In this document: positions 11,277 through 22,600 of the stretch, piece after piece
Position numbering within the stretch: position 1 is the first letter of the stretch
Layout: every line of letters begins with the position of its first letter
The notes under the pieces: generated by a model
The model's database searches: none
The model's input: only the letters and a program-made list of their open reading frames with translations
What the model was told of the DNA's origin: nothing
Assembly: GCF_036588685.1 (NCBI RefSeq)
Contig: NC_086382.1
Coordinates: 74,497,999 to 74,561,998 of the forward strand
Reading direction: 5' to 3'
Origin: Mytilus trossulus
Taxonomy: Eukaryota; Mollusca; Bivalvia; Mytilida; Mytilidae
DNA length: 64,000 bases
Program-made: the position numbers and the translations under genes

Positions 11277-11463
11277 GGCGCATTTTGTTATTTCTTTTAT
11301 GCCCGCTTTATTAAGATCATTCGTATGTGTATCTTTTGTATTGTATTATATGAATATTTTGTGCGTAAATTATATTTATTTATGTATCTTATATGTAAAT
11401 TCAAGCTGCCAAAATTAAACTATTTCTGGTTTATATCTTCTTTATTTGAAAGCCCCCGTCATT
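11277..11463 (+). repeat. Split direct repeat B2
   Basis: Second copy of B1 and likely 3' end of the element. Its last three-quarters (from 11317) is also the start of the 2.42-kb tandem duplication, giving a third partial copy at 13738-13882. Confidence 0.85.
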
Positions 11464-13737
11464 AGTAACCTCTTTAGAATCTGATCTTTCTTAAGAGAAT
11501 TTCGATAAAAAAATAAATAAATAAAGAGTTGATGTGCCTTGGTGTACTTGTAATAATTTTCTTGTCTTTGTTGACGCCTTATTATAGAAGGTTCAAGAGG
11601 GGCCAAAGATACAAAAGGTACATTCAAACTCATGAATTTAAAATTAACCAATTACATCATTGGTTCAATGTGTGTGTTTTTGTAGTAAAACAGTCGCGTT
11701 TCAATACTGGCATGACACTATGTTTTCCAATAGGGTTATTTATGTATCTTGTTTTACAAAATTGATCACAAATACAATATAAAGGTTATTTGTTTAAGTA
11801 TAAGTCAACCTGTACGATTTACTTTCGATTTAAAAGTTGTCTTTCACATAAAGATGTTTAGTATATTAGCTATATACTAAACACGTTTTGGAGTTGTACA
11901 TTCATTATTTTTTCTTTGCCATTAAAATCGTTCTTAGTAATACTCATATCATAGTGAACCACTGCGTTTAATATCAAACATTGTTCGAGGAAAAAATTAA
12001 GCACTAGAAAGATCAAATAATAGTCAACAAAACAACAAAACAGCAACTAGATAATTAAATTTGGATAATAATCATTGCTCCGATCTTTTATGCCATAATA
12101 ACCCAGTTTTCTATCGTCTGTTATTCGAATAATTCCATTGTTGAAAAGTGCGTAAGTTTGTCAAATGAAAATGAAATGCATAAAATAATTTCATGTATGG
12201 GGAGATGCACGAACTAGTGAGCTAATGACAGCCTTATGAGTCCTCAATGCTCTTCAACTTCGTACTTTAATTGGTAATTGTAAACTTTTTTGATTCGAAC
12301 CTCACTGATGAGTCGTTTGTAGACATAACGCGCGTCTTGGTAATCGAATTTGAATTTCGATATATATGATGTGTTTATTTACAGCCGAGATATCTAACCT
12401 GTGAGGGATTTTCTTTTTAAAACAACACACACCTATAGCTATAATTCAAGAGCATTTATAATTACTAATCATTAACTTACCAATGCGTCAATACAAATAC
12501 CGATAACACAGTATTACAGATAACATCTGCAAAAAGCTAGTCTATATGACCAACTTATCTACATCCTTGATTTCAGGTAGTATGACAAATAAATATAAAT
12601 ATTTGAGTCATGATGACTTCATTTAGTAAGTCATATTGACTTTATTTATTAAGTCATAATGGCAACATTTATTAAGTCATAATGGCATCGTTGATTAAGT
12701 CATAATGGCATCGTTCATTAAGTCATAATGACATCATGTATTAAGTCATAATGGCATCATTTATTAAGTCATAATGAAATCGTTCATTAAGTCATAATGA
12801 CAACATTTATTAAGTCCTGTATTTTTATTTAGCCTTGTATAGTAATAAACCAATTTTGATCTGAAACGGCTATTTTGATCTAATTCAATACAGTTTAGTG
12901 TATTCCATTTCAGTTAAGGTGGTTCCCAACACCTTGACTAAAACTAACTTTGCTCGTTTATGATTCATAAAATTTTAACAAAGTATTTACTTTGACCTTT
13001 TGACAAAAAATAAAGATTCGAACAAAAGGTCTTACAAATAAAATGCGTTTTATCTGCAAATTTTCATATTTTATTAAAGATGTGTTAGCATTTCAGCTTG
13101 TATCCCTATCATTATTGTCTTGTTAGGAGGTTGCTGCACACAAGAAAGCTAGTTAATCAAGAGTTCTACATGAAGTAGTTTGATTATCATATTGAACATT
13201 GTTTGTATGCCATAACGTGTTGTTTAACCGTTATGGAACATCTGTTTCACAGATGACGACGGATATTTTCTAATTGTTTGGTTGCTCAGTCTTTAAATTT
13301 CTATGTTGTGATTTGTACTTTGTTTATAATCTGGTCGTATATTGTTTTTTTCACCATTGTGTTTCATTTTATTTCGACTTCTGAGTTGCATTATCCCTTT
13401 GGTTCTTTTTGTTCTTCTTTTTACAGTTCAAGACGGTGGATAACACCTAGTAAACCTAAACTAAAGATTAAACTTTAGTGCAGAAATCTTTCATTTTTAG
13501 GTTTCTCAGTTTATGCTATGATGGGTAAACAGTATTATCGATAACACAATTAGAACTCTACCATATCACGTTTGACAGATTTATATGGCAAATACATCAT
13601 GCAATTTCAGGACAAAACCATAAACAATTTTTGTAATAGGTCACCAACAGATCTTCAAAGTGTTGTTGCCATGGTTATGTAACACACAGAGTGTGTCACT
13701 CTATCTACTGAAATTATCGAATTATATCATATTCCGA
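11317..13737 (+). repeat. 2.42-kb tandem duplication, copy 1
   Basis: Contains most of B2, unique AT-rich DNA, an inverted family-3 repeat (12239-12355), a 23-bp minisatellite (12605-12830) and a family-1 repeat (13215-13560). Copy 2 follows head to tail. By eye I find only one substitution (near 13143/15563) and one A-run length difference (near 11510/13930). Open frames inside (e.g. 11529-11765) lack recognisable domains. Confidence 0.9.
12605..12830 (+). repeat. 23-bp minisatellite 'attaagtcataatggcatcgttc'-like
   Basis: About nine imperfect units whose core is 'attaagtcataatggcatc'. Duplicated exactly at 15025-15250 as part of the larger tandem duplication. Confidence 0.85.
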
Positions 13738-16157
13738 TCATTCGTATGTGTATCTTTTGTATTGTATTATATGAATATTTTGTGCGTAAATTATATTTAT
13801 TTATGTATCTTATATGTAAATTCAAGCTGCCAAAATTAAACTATTTCTGGTTTATATCTTCTTTATTTGAAAGCCCCCGTCATTAGTAACCTCTTTAGAA
13901 TCTGATCTTTCTTAAGAGAATTTCGATAAAAAATAAATAAATAAAGAGTTGATGTGCCTTGGTGTACTTGTAATAATTTTCTTGTCTTTGTTGACGCCTT
14001 ATTATAGAAGGTTCAAGAGGGGCCAAAGATACAAAAGGTACATTCAAACTCATGAATTTAAAATTAACCAATTACATCATTGGTTCAATGTGTGTGTTTT
14101 TGTAGTAAAACAGTCGCGTTTCAATACTGGCATGACACTATGTTTTCCAATAGGGTTATTTATGTATCTTGTTTTACAAAATTGATCACAAATACAATAT
14201 AAAGGTTATTTGTTTAAGTATAAGTCAACCTGTACGATTTACTTTCGATTTAAAAGTTGTCTTTCACATAAAGATGTTTAGTATATTAGCTATATACTAA
14301 ACACGTTTTGGAGTTGTACATTCATTATTTTTTCTTTGCCATTAAAATCGTTCTTAGTAATACTCATATCATAGTGAACCACTGCGTTTAATATCAAACA
14401 TTGTTCGAGGAAAAAATTAAGCACTAGAAAGATCAAATAATAGTCAACAAAACAACAAAACAGCAACTAGATAATTAAATTTGGATAATAATCATTGCTC
14501 CGATCTTTTATGCCATAATAACCCAGTTTTCTATCGTCTGTTATTCGAATAATTCCATTGTTGAAAAGTGCGTAAGTTTGTCAAATGAAAATGAAATGCA
14601 TAAAATAATTTCATGTATGGGGAGATGCACGAACTAGTGAGCTAATGACAGCCTTATGAGTCCTCAATGCTCTTCAACTTCGTACTTTAATTGGTAATTG
14701 TAAACTTTTTTGATTCGAACCTCACTGATGAGTCGTTTGTAGACATAACGCGCGTCTTGGTAATCGAATTTGAATTTCGATATATATGATGTGTTTATTT
14801 ACAGCCGAGATATCTAACCTGTGAGGGATTTTCTTTTTAAAACAACACACACCTATAGCTATAATTCAAGAGCATTTATAATTACTAATCATTAACTTAC
14901 CAATGCGTCAATACAAATACCGATAACACAGTATTACAGATAACATCTGCAAAAAGCTAGTCTATATGACCAACTTATCTACATCCTTGATTTCAGGTAG
15001 TATGACAAATAAATATAAATATTTGAGTCATGATGACTTCATTTAGTAAGTCATATTGACTTTATTTATTAAGTCATAATGGCAACATTTATTAAGTCAT
15101 AATGGCATCGTTGATTAAGTCATAATGGCATCGTTCATTAAGTCATAATGACATCATGTATTAAGTCATAATGGCATCATTTATTAAGTCATAATGAAAT
15201 CGTTCATTAAGTCATAATGACAACATTTATTAAGTCCTGTATTTTTATTTAGCCTTGTATAGTAATAAACCAATTTTGATCTGAAACGGCTATTTTGATC
15301 TAATTCAATACAGTTTAGTGTATTCCATTTCAGTTAAGGTGGTTCCCAACACCTTGACTAAAACTAACTTTGCTCGTTTATGATTCATAAAATTTTAACA
15401 AAGTATTTACTTTGACCTTTTGACAAAAAATAAAGATTCGAACAAAAGGTCTTACAAATAAAATGCGTTTTATCTGCAAATTTTCATATTTTATTAAAGA
15501 TGTGTTAGCATTTCAGCTTGTATCCCTATCATTATTGTCTTGTTAGGAGGTTGCTGCACACTAGAAAGCTAGTTAATCAAGAGTTCTACATGAAGTAGTT
15601 TGATTATCATATTGAACATTGTTTGTATGCCATAACGTGTTGTTTAACCGTTATGGAACATCTGTTTCACAGATGACGACGGATATTTTCTAATTGTTTG
15701 GTTGCTCAGTCTTTAAATTTCTATGTTGTGATTTGTACTTTGTTTATAATCTGGTCGTATATTGTTTTTTTCACCATTGTGTTTCATTTTATTTCGACTT
15801 CTGAGTTGCATTATCCCTTTGGTTCTTTTTGTTCTTCTTTTTACAGTTCAAGACGGTGGATAACACCTAGTAAACCTAAACTAAAGATTAAACTTTAGTG
15901 CAGAAATCTTTCATTTTTAGGTTTCTCAGTTTATGCTATGATGGGTAAACAGTATTATCGATAACACAATTAGAACTCTACCATATCACGTTTGACAGAT
16001 TTATATGGCAAATACATCATGCAATTTCAGGACAAAACCATAAACAATTTTTGTAATAGGTCACCAACAGATCTTCAAAGTGTTGTTGCCATGGTTATGT
16101 AACACACAGAGTGTGTCACTCTATCTACTGAAATTATCGAATTATATCATATTCCGA
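13738..16157 (+). repeat. 2.42-kb tandem duplication, copy 2
   Basis: Same content as 11317-13737. The dinucleotide GA is found at the outer left edge (11315-11316), the internal junction (13736-13737) and the right edge (16156-16157), so the breakpoint has two bases of microhomology. Includes the second minisatellite (15025-15250) and family-1 repeat (15635-15980). Confidence 0.9.
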
Positions 16158-16545
16158 CTTTACAGCGCATTTACCGCCAACTCTACTGTCTGACAATGAA
16201 GGAAGGGCGAATCATGAAGTGTAACGTTAGAAGCAAGAAGACGTGACTATTTTGAGCGCTCTAGTTGATCGCTAAATCTCTTTTTTTTTATAGTGAATAC
16301 CATGTTTTATTAATTCCAGTACAACATTTATTGACTGTTCTCTGTGTTTAAAAACATACATGTATATTTTCCTTTGGTTCAAAATCTAATTACGTCAGGT
16401 TTTGTCACTTAAATCTATGTTTTCCTCTTGCTTGTTAGCAACTCATCCATCAGATTAAATTAATTACTAAAACAATGGTTACGTGTATGTTTGCATTTTT
16501 GTGTTGTGCGCATGTTTTACATCAACTTTGAATGACGAGTTTTGC

Positions 16546-16553
16546 TATAAAAA
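16546..16553 (+). promoter_or_regulatory. TATA box of the WAP gene
   Basis: TATAAAAA lies 83 bases before the ATG at 16636, a normal distance for a short 5' leader. Confidence 0.6.
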
Positions 16554-16635
16554 TATGTACACACTTGAGTATTTGTCATCATAGCAAGTATAAGACGTTG
16601 TTTAAATATCATTCTTTCAAGTTTAACCTGATCAA

Positions 16636-19600
16636 ATGAGAATGTGGATAGCTGGGATTTTGATACTTTGTGTTATTCATTGTGCACACGTAAGCTTTGT
16701 TAATTACTATTATGGTTTTGAAAAGCTTTTATTCAATAGTTGAACCGGAATAATGTATACAAAATAAGTACTGACATATTAAGTGTTACAATAACTGGTT
16801 CTTCGTTATATATTTTTTATATATATATTTAGATCATTATTTGTTACAATATAAAGGGTCTGTATTTTCAATGAACGTATAAGAAAAGTCGATATGATTT
16901 ATGACGCTGATATTAACAACGAATTCCTCTGCATGTTTAGGGAGACAATCCAAAAAAAGCACAGATACCCATTTATTTTAGTTACCTGCATACCTGTGTG
17001 TGACATTTCCGAGATGATTTTTGAACAAAATACCCAATATATGCCATAATACGCAGACCAGGATCCAGCATAAAATAAGATCGTTATTTACATATACTTC
17101 TATTATTCTTTTTGTAATAAAAATAACTGAGAAAAGGAGAGAAAAATACTACATATTTCCTAGGCCTTGAAAAATCAAGACAAACAAAAAAGAGCATTAC
17201 ACCGCTCAAAAATAAACAAGGGAAAATAGTAACAGATTCCGCAGAAATCCTAAATATAGAAAGATCATACTATGAAAATTTATATAAAAGCACTTCTCCA
17301 AATTTAAATGATATCAAAAATTATATAAATGAAACCATCATTGATCACAAGCTATCAGAAAAAGAAAGTGATTCCTTAGGGGAGGGGCCTTTACCATCGA
17401 AGAATGCACTAAAGCAATATTCAACATGAAATTAAATAAATCTCCAGGAATAGATGGGTTAAGCGTAGAATTTTATCGCACTTTTTGGAGTAATTTAAAA
17501 GAATTTACAGTTGAAGTTTTTATTAAATGCTATGAAGAAGGAGAACTAACAACCATACAAAAGATAGGTATATAAAGGCAACAGTAGTATACCGCTGTTC
17601 AAATATCTTTAATTTACAAAAAAAAAAGACCCTTTGTCACTGAATAACTATAGACCAATTACGCTATTAAATGTAGATTCTAAACTCATTGCATATGCAA
17701 TAGCCCAGCACTTAAAACCAAGACTGCTGAAAATAATTCATGGAGATCAAAATGGGTATATCAAAAATAGATATATTGGTTTTAATATACGCCCCATCCA
17801 AGACATTATAGACTATGCTGAAACTTTTAACATAGATGGTGCATTACTCTTTATTGACTTTTCAAAAGCTTTTGATTCATTTAAATGGGGCTTTATGTAT
17901 GAAGCCCTTATAAATTTGGTCTACCAAACTCATTTATTAAATGGGTTAAAACATTATATGAGAAGTTTAAAGGCTGCATGCTAAATAATGGGTAGATTTC
18001 AGAAACTAATAATGTATCTTGTGGGATACGTCAAGGCTGTCCTTGCAGCTCTCTAATTTTCACAATAGCAGTAGAAATTCTTGCATGCAAAATAAGACAA
18101 GATACTGGTATTAAGAGATTTCAAATAAAATTAGATTCTAAAACACATAGTCTGAAAAAACCTCACAATTAGCCGATGACACAATTCTTTTTTTAAAATG
18201 CAAGCAGGACATTAGCTATGCTTTAAATATTATTGAAATATTTGGAACACTCGCAGGTCTTAAACTAAACCGATCGAAAACAGAAGGAATATGGCTAGGC
18301 AGACTTAAAAGTTGTAAAGATAAATATGAAAATATTAACTGGAATAAAGAACCTATTAAAAGCCTATGTGTATACATTGGACAAAAATGAATGTGACAAA
18401 TTAAATACTGAAAAAAATCTCAGAAAGTCTCAAGATACAATCAATAGCTGGACTAGAAGAAATCTCACAATGATAGGTAGGATAACAGTATTTAAATCTC
18501 TCATCTTACCAAATTTAACTTTAAAAAATAAAAAAACTGATTTACAACTTCATCTGGGATAATAAAAAAGAAAAAGTTAAACGGATCACGCTATGTAAAG
18601 ATTACTTGGAAGGAGGCCTTAAAATGGTCAAAATTGATGATTTTTTATCAGCTATACAATTATCATGGGTCAAACGTTTAACATCAACACACTTTGCAAA
18701 CTGGAAAGTCTTTTCCCCTTTCCTTTTTTAATAAATTTGGAGAAAACTTCTCTTTATTTAACATGAATCCATGTAGCATAAAAGCAATCCCAAAACTAAG
18801 TAAAACACTCCCTCTTTTCTATTTAAAAATAGTCAAAAGTTGGTTTAAGATAAAAAAAAAAATATTTCTGAAATAAAAACCAACAGTACAAATTTTATTA
18901 ATATAAGACAATACATTTGGGGCAATAAACAAAATGTTTAATGTTTTCACATTGGATAACCAATGGAATACTATTTATTAATGATATAATAGATGAAGCA
19001 GGAAATATATCACAAAAGGCAGCATTAGATAAATTGACCCTCAAATCTAACTGGATATCAGTTATCAAAGGTACCAGGATAGAACTATCTAGAATAAGAG
19101 CTGCAATACCAAAACAATGGCAAATGATAATGAAAGTAGATTACTCGTGCAATACTCAAGTTAAAACAGATCAAAAGCTTTACTTAAAAACACAAAATAA
19201 TACAAAATTGATCAGCATTGAAAACCTTCCATCAAAAGAAATTTTAAAAAGCATAAGCTCATGTTATATACCGGACAAAACACCAATTGGCTTTCTAAAA
19301 TGGAAAACACAATTTAGATTAGATTCATCAAGCCATTTATACATTAATGCTTAACTTTATATTTAATAGTTTACAAGTAAACACACTAAAAATATTCAGG
19401 TGGAAGTTACTTCATTATATACTTCCTTGTAAACAATTATTGTACATCTGGCAACTGAAAAGTGATGACCAGTGCCATGTTTGCAAACAATTAGAAAACT
19501 ATGAACACTTTTTCATTTCTTGCAAATACTTTAAAAAAAAAATGGGGAAAATTAATGGGAACACAGATAATCACCTTCAAAAATCTAATACTAGGCTACA

Positions 19601-22600
19601 GAGTATATGATTAAAACTATTATGACATCAATCTATTTCTCACTGTAATAATATTCTCTATTCATAAAGCTACATATGCATCAGAGTATAAACAAAACAA
19701 TGGTGATGTCTATAGAATATTTAAAATAGACTTTAAAGAACATTATAAGAACATTATGAAAATATGAAACTTCTTGATAAAACAACAAGTAGATTTTTGA
19801 ATGATGTTTATAAAAAAAATATAATAAAATTGAGAAAGGAAATGGTGAATATGTCAAAGCGACAACCACCCAACCATAGAGCAGATAACAGCCGAAGGCA
19901 ACCAATGGGTCTTCAATGTAGCGAGACTTCCCCCACCCGTAGGTGTCCTTCAGCTGGCCCCTAAAAATATGCATAATAGTACAATGACAATGGACGTCAT
20001 ACTAAACTCCGAATTATACACAAGAAACTAAAATTTAAAATCATACAAGACTAACAAAGGCCAGAGGCTCCTTACTTATGACAGGCGCAAAATTACGGCG
20101 GGGTTAAACATATTTATGAGATCTCAACCCTCTCCCTATGCCTCTAGCCAATGTAGAAAAGTAAAAGAATAACAATACGCACATTAAAAGTCAGTTCAAG
20201 AGAAGCCCGAGTCCGATGTCAAAAGATGTAACAAAAGAAAATAAATAAAATGACAATAATACATAATTAACAACAGACTACTAGCAGTTAACTGACATGC
20301 CAGCTCCAGACCTCAATTAAACTGATTGAAAGATTATGTCTTCATCATATGAATATCAGGCACAATCCCTCCCATTAGGGGTTTAGTATCATACTATCAT
20401 AAAATATATGAGAAGAACATCACCCGTGTCATGCCAACAACTGTTTTTTAGAAATACATGTGTTGAGTTCCGATACAAAGACCCTATCAGTGAATCAATA
20501 TTAAAGCCAAAATATGCAATCTTTAATGACCTGACAACAGTATCGTAATTATATCCCCTTCTAATAAGTGTATTTAAAGGTTTTGTTAGTTTCTGAGGAG
20601 AATACTGACATGTTTGTGCTTTATAAAGAATATTTCCATAAAAAATTGGATGTGAAATACCTGAACGTATAAGATGTCTGCATGTTGAGTTATATTTACG
20701 AATTATTTCCTTATACCGGTGATAAAATTTAGTAAATGTTTTGACCAGTTTGTGATATCGAAAACCCTGGTGTAATAATTTTTCAGTAATACATAAATTT
20801 CTCTCGCTAAAATCTAATATTTTGTTACATACACGAGCGAATCGTACAAGTTGAGATATATAAACACCATAAGATGGTGACAAGGGAACGTCACCATCTA
20901 AAAATGGATAATTAACAATAGGGAATGAAAAATCATCTCTTTTATCATAAATATTTGTATTAAGCTTCCCGTTTATGATATAGATATCAAGATCGAGGAA
21001 AGGGCAGTGATCATTATTTTCATTAGCTTTATTCAAAGTAAATTCTACAGGATAAATTTCTTTAGCATACATACTGAAGTCGTCATTATTGAGAGCCAAT
21101 ATATCAACCAAATATCTAAAAGTATTGTTAAATTTTTGTATCAAATGTTGTTTTGATGGGTCTTTGCTAATTTTAGTCATAAATTGTAACTCATAACAAT
21201 ACAAAAACAGGTCCGCAATAAGTGGTGCACAGTTACTCCCCATTGGAATTCCAATAACTTGACGATATACGGAATCTCCAAAGCGAACAAAAATGTTATC
21301 AACTAAAAATTCAAGCGCATAAATAGTATCAAAGCATGTCCAATTGACATAGTTCTTTTGTTTATTGCTACTAAAAAATGATCTAAAAGAGTTTGAACAT
21401 ATGTACTCGCATTCCGACTTTTTAAATGCCCAGTTAATTAGGGATGTGATTGTTTTCTTAAAAAGAATATGAGGCAAAGTGGTATATAGGGTAGAAAAAA
21501 TCAAAACTTTGAACATATTCAAAATCACCAATATATGCATGCAATTTATCAAGTACTTCCAACGAGTTTTTGACACTCCAAAAGTAATTAGTTCCACTAT
21601 TTATCAAGTACTTCCAACGAGTTTTTGACACTCCAAAAGTTATTAGTTCCACTATTTTCAAAGGCCTTATTTGAACCATTTATTATCAGGTTTTTTTATT
21701 GTACCAAGTGTACTAGCAAGTAAAACAGACAATTTAGTAGTTGAACAATGGCTAGAAGATGAAATAAATCTATATTTGTAAGGTTTTTTGTGCAGCTTCG
21801 GAAGCCAGTACATAGTTGGGACTTTCTTTGTGTTTGGTTCTGCTTGTAAAGAAGTAGCTAAAAGTTTATGTTTGATTATTATTGATTATTGCGCATGATC
21901 ATTCTTCTGTTTAACTATATATATCATGTAGAAAAACTCAAATGTAAACAAATGTTTTATTTTAAGATGTTTAAATGTGACGAATGGTCAATGTTTATCT
22001 GTAGAACATGATTTTTGACCCCGTACTGTCTACTGTCTAATTACTGGAAAATATCTAATATTTCAGGATAAAAAAGATTACTATTTGATCAATTTATCAT
22101 AAGTCAATGGAAATATAACAAAACTCACCTTTAGAGATACTCAGTTTAGATCCTTTGCTCTTGAAATCATTTCACGTGATATACTTTAATCATTCGATCA
22201 TCTCAATTTTCTAGGGAATATTTTGATCAAGGTTAAGGGTTTTATGGAAATTCTTTTTATAAGCACAAAAATGTCAGTATTCTCCTCAGAAACTAAAAAA
22301 AACCTTTAAATAGACATATTAAAAAGGGATATAGTTACGATACTGTTGCCCGGTTATTAAAGATTGCATATTTTGGCTTTAATATTGATTCACTTATAGG
22401 GTCTTTGCATCGGAACTAAACACATTTATTTCTAAAAATAACAGTTGTTGGCATGACACGGGTGATGTTCTTCGCATATATTTTATGATAATATGATACT
22501 AAACCCCTAACGGGCGGGATTGTGCCTGATATTAATATCATGAAAACATAATCTTTCAATCAGTTTAATTGAGGTCTGCAGCTGGCATGTCATTTAACTG

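Larger units (their letters stand above)
8564..11463 (+). mobile_element. Ngaro-like tyrosine-recombinase element lacking RT
   Basis: The element shows split direct repeats in the order A1 (8564-8748), coding part, B1 (10835-11018), A2 (11019-11203), B2 (11277-11463). A1 and A2 are both 185 bp and nearly identical; B1 and B2 are about 185 bp and nearly identical; B1 abuts A2. This is the arrangement known for Ngaro-type YR retrotransposons. A trinucleotide ATT occurs at the start of A1, the B1/A2 junction and the end of B2. The coding part contains a broken tyrosine recombinase and an SGNH hydrolase ORF. No Gag, RT or RNase H is present in 2.9 kb, so it is a deleted derivative that would depend on help from a full element. 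Confidence 0.75.
19820..21875 (-). mobile_element. Penelope-like element copy, 3' part with RT
   Basis: On the minus strand a P-T-M-Y-W-L-P-K-L-H-K segment (about 21820-21790, resembling the Penelope-like LPKxHK region) is followed by the RT frame and then by a 3' region (19820-20390) shared with the copies at 22240-23075, 29660-30790 and 42620-43260. The shared 3' end contains 'gaagacccattggttgcctt' and 'gtcgctttgacacattcacc' (read on the minus strand). Located in WAP intron 1, antisense to that gene. Confidence 0.65.

Noticed and set aside
11529-11765. 78-codon open frame, duplicated at 13949-14185
   Set aside because: It is conserved only because the whole 2.42-kb block is duplicated; hydrophobic, no motif, no flanking gene structure.
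12605-12830. CRISPR-like array of 23-bp repeats
   Set aside because: Units are contiguous without unique spacers, and the context is a eukaryotic genome; it is a minisatellite.
13278-13478. Membrane-like 66-codon frame (also 15698-15898 and, inverted, near 208-414)
   Set aside because: Falls in dispersed repeat family 1; the third copy does not keep the frame.
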